In this document: positions 6,874 through 6,899 of the stretch, in pieces
Layout of the letters: each line of letters opens with the position of its first letter
Position numbering within the stretch: position 1 is the first letter of the stretch
NCBI GenBank assembly: GCA_011372835.1
Contig: DSAJ01000159.1
Span: forward strand, 1-6,899
Reading direction: 5' to 3'
From: Methanomicrobia archaeon
GTDB taxonomy: Archaea > Methanobacteriota_B > Thermococci > Methanofastidiosales > NM3
Length of the DNA stretch: 6,899 nucleotides
Notes under the pieces: generated by a model
The model's database searches: none
Told to the model about the DNA's origin: nothing
What the model saw: the letters and a program-made list of their open reading frames with translations, nothing else
Position numbers and translations under genes: made by a program

Positions 6874-6899
6874 CCGTGCCTCATTGGCAAAATAAACAG

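Noticed and set aside
1..6899. tRNA, rRNA, CRISPR, insertion sequence or prophage remnants
   Set aside because: No array-like direct repeats, terminal inverted repeats, transposase motifs or tRNA-like folds were noticed by eye; nearly all of the sequence is accounted for by the six genes.

Overview
The window is about 6.9 kb of compact archaeal chromosome carrying six genes and no mobile elements, CRISPR arrays or stable RNA genes that I can see. The archaeal assignment rests mainly on a full-length ABCE1/Rli1 protein, a ribosome-recycling factor found in archaea and eukaryotes but not bacteria. It is supported by AT-rich TATA-like boxes about 26 nt before plausible transcription starts, by a GGTGA ribosome-binding site, and by gene packing too tight for a eukaryote. 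I cannot name a lineage from the sequence alone.

Left part (minus strand). A SAMHD1-like HD phosphohydrolase gene (start near 2749) is followed after 17 nt by trkH, a potassium-uptake channel subunit that runs off the left edge with only its last residues missing. The two probably form one transcript.

Centre (plus strand). A 113-nt divergent spacer with a palindromic TATA-like element separates the HD gene from an orphan secreted protein (signal peptide, Trp-rich, six cysteines). A thymidylate kinase gene follows. Its TATA-like box overlaps the secreted gene's stop codon and it has a clear GGTGA ribosome-binding site. The kinase has Leu where Walker A normally has Lys.

Right part (minus strand). 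The ABCE1 gene converges on tmk, with 6 nt between the two stop codons. Upstream of ABCE1 in the same direction, 39 nt away, is an unrecognised protein with a long coiled coil and a cluster of nine cysteines in 26 residues. Its reading frame is open to the right edge, so its true start may lie outside the window.

The genes cover core jobs (K+ homeostasis, nucleotide turnover and dTTP synthesis, ribosome recycling) plus two orphan proteins. I see no single dedicated multi-gene system. The features most worth a second look are the cysteine-cluster coiled-coil protein, the Lys-less thymidylate kinase, the HD–trkH pairing and an ABCE1 insertion.
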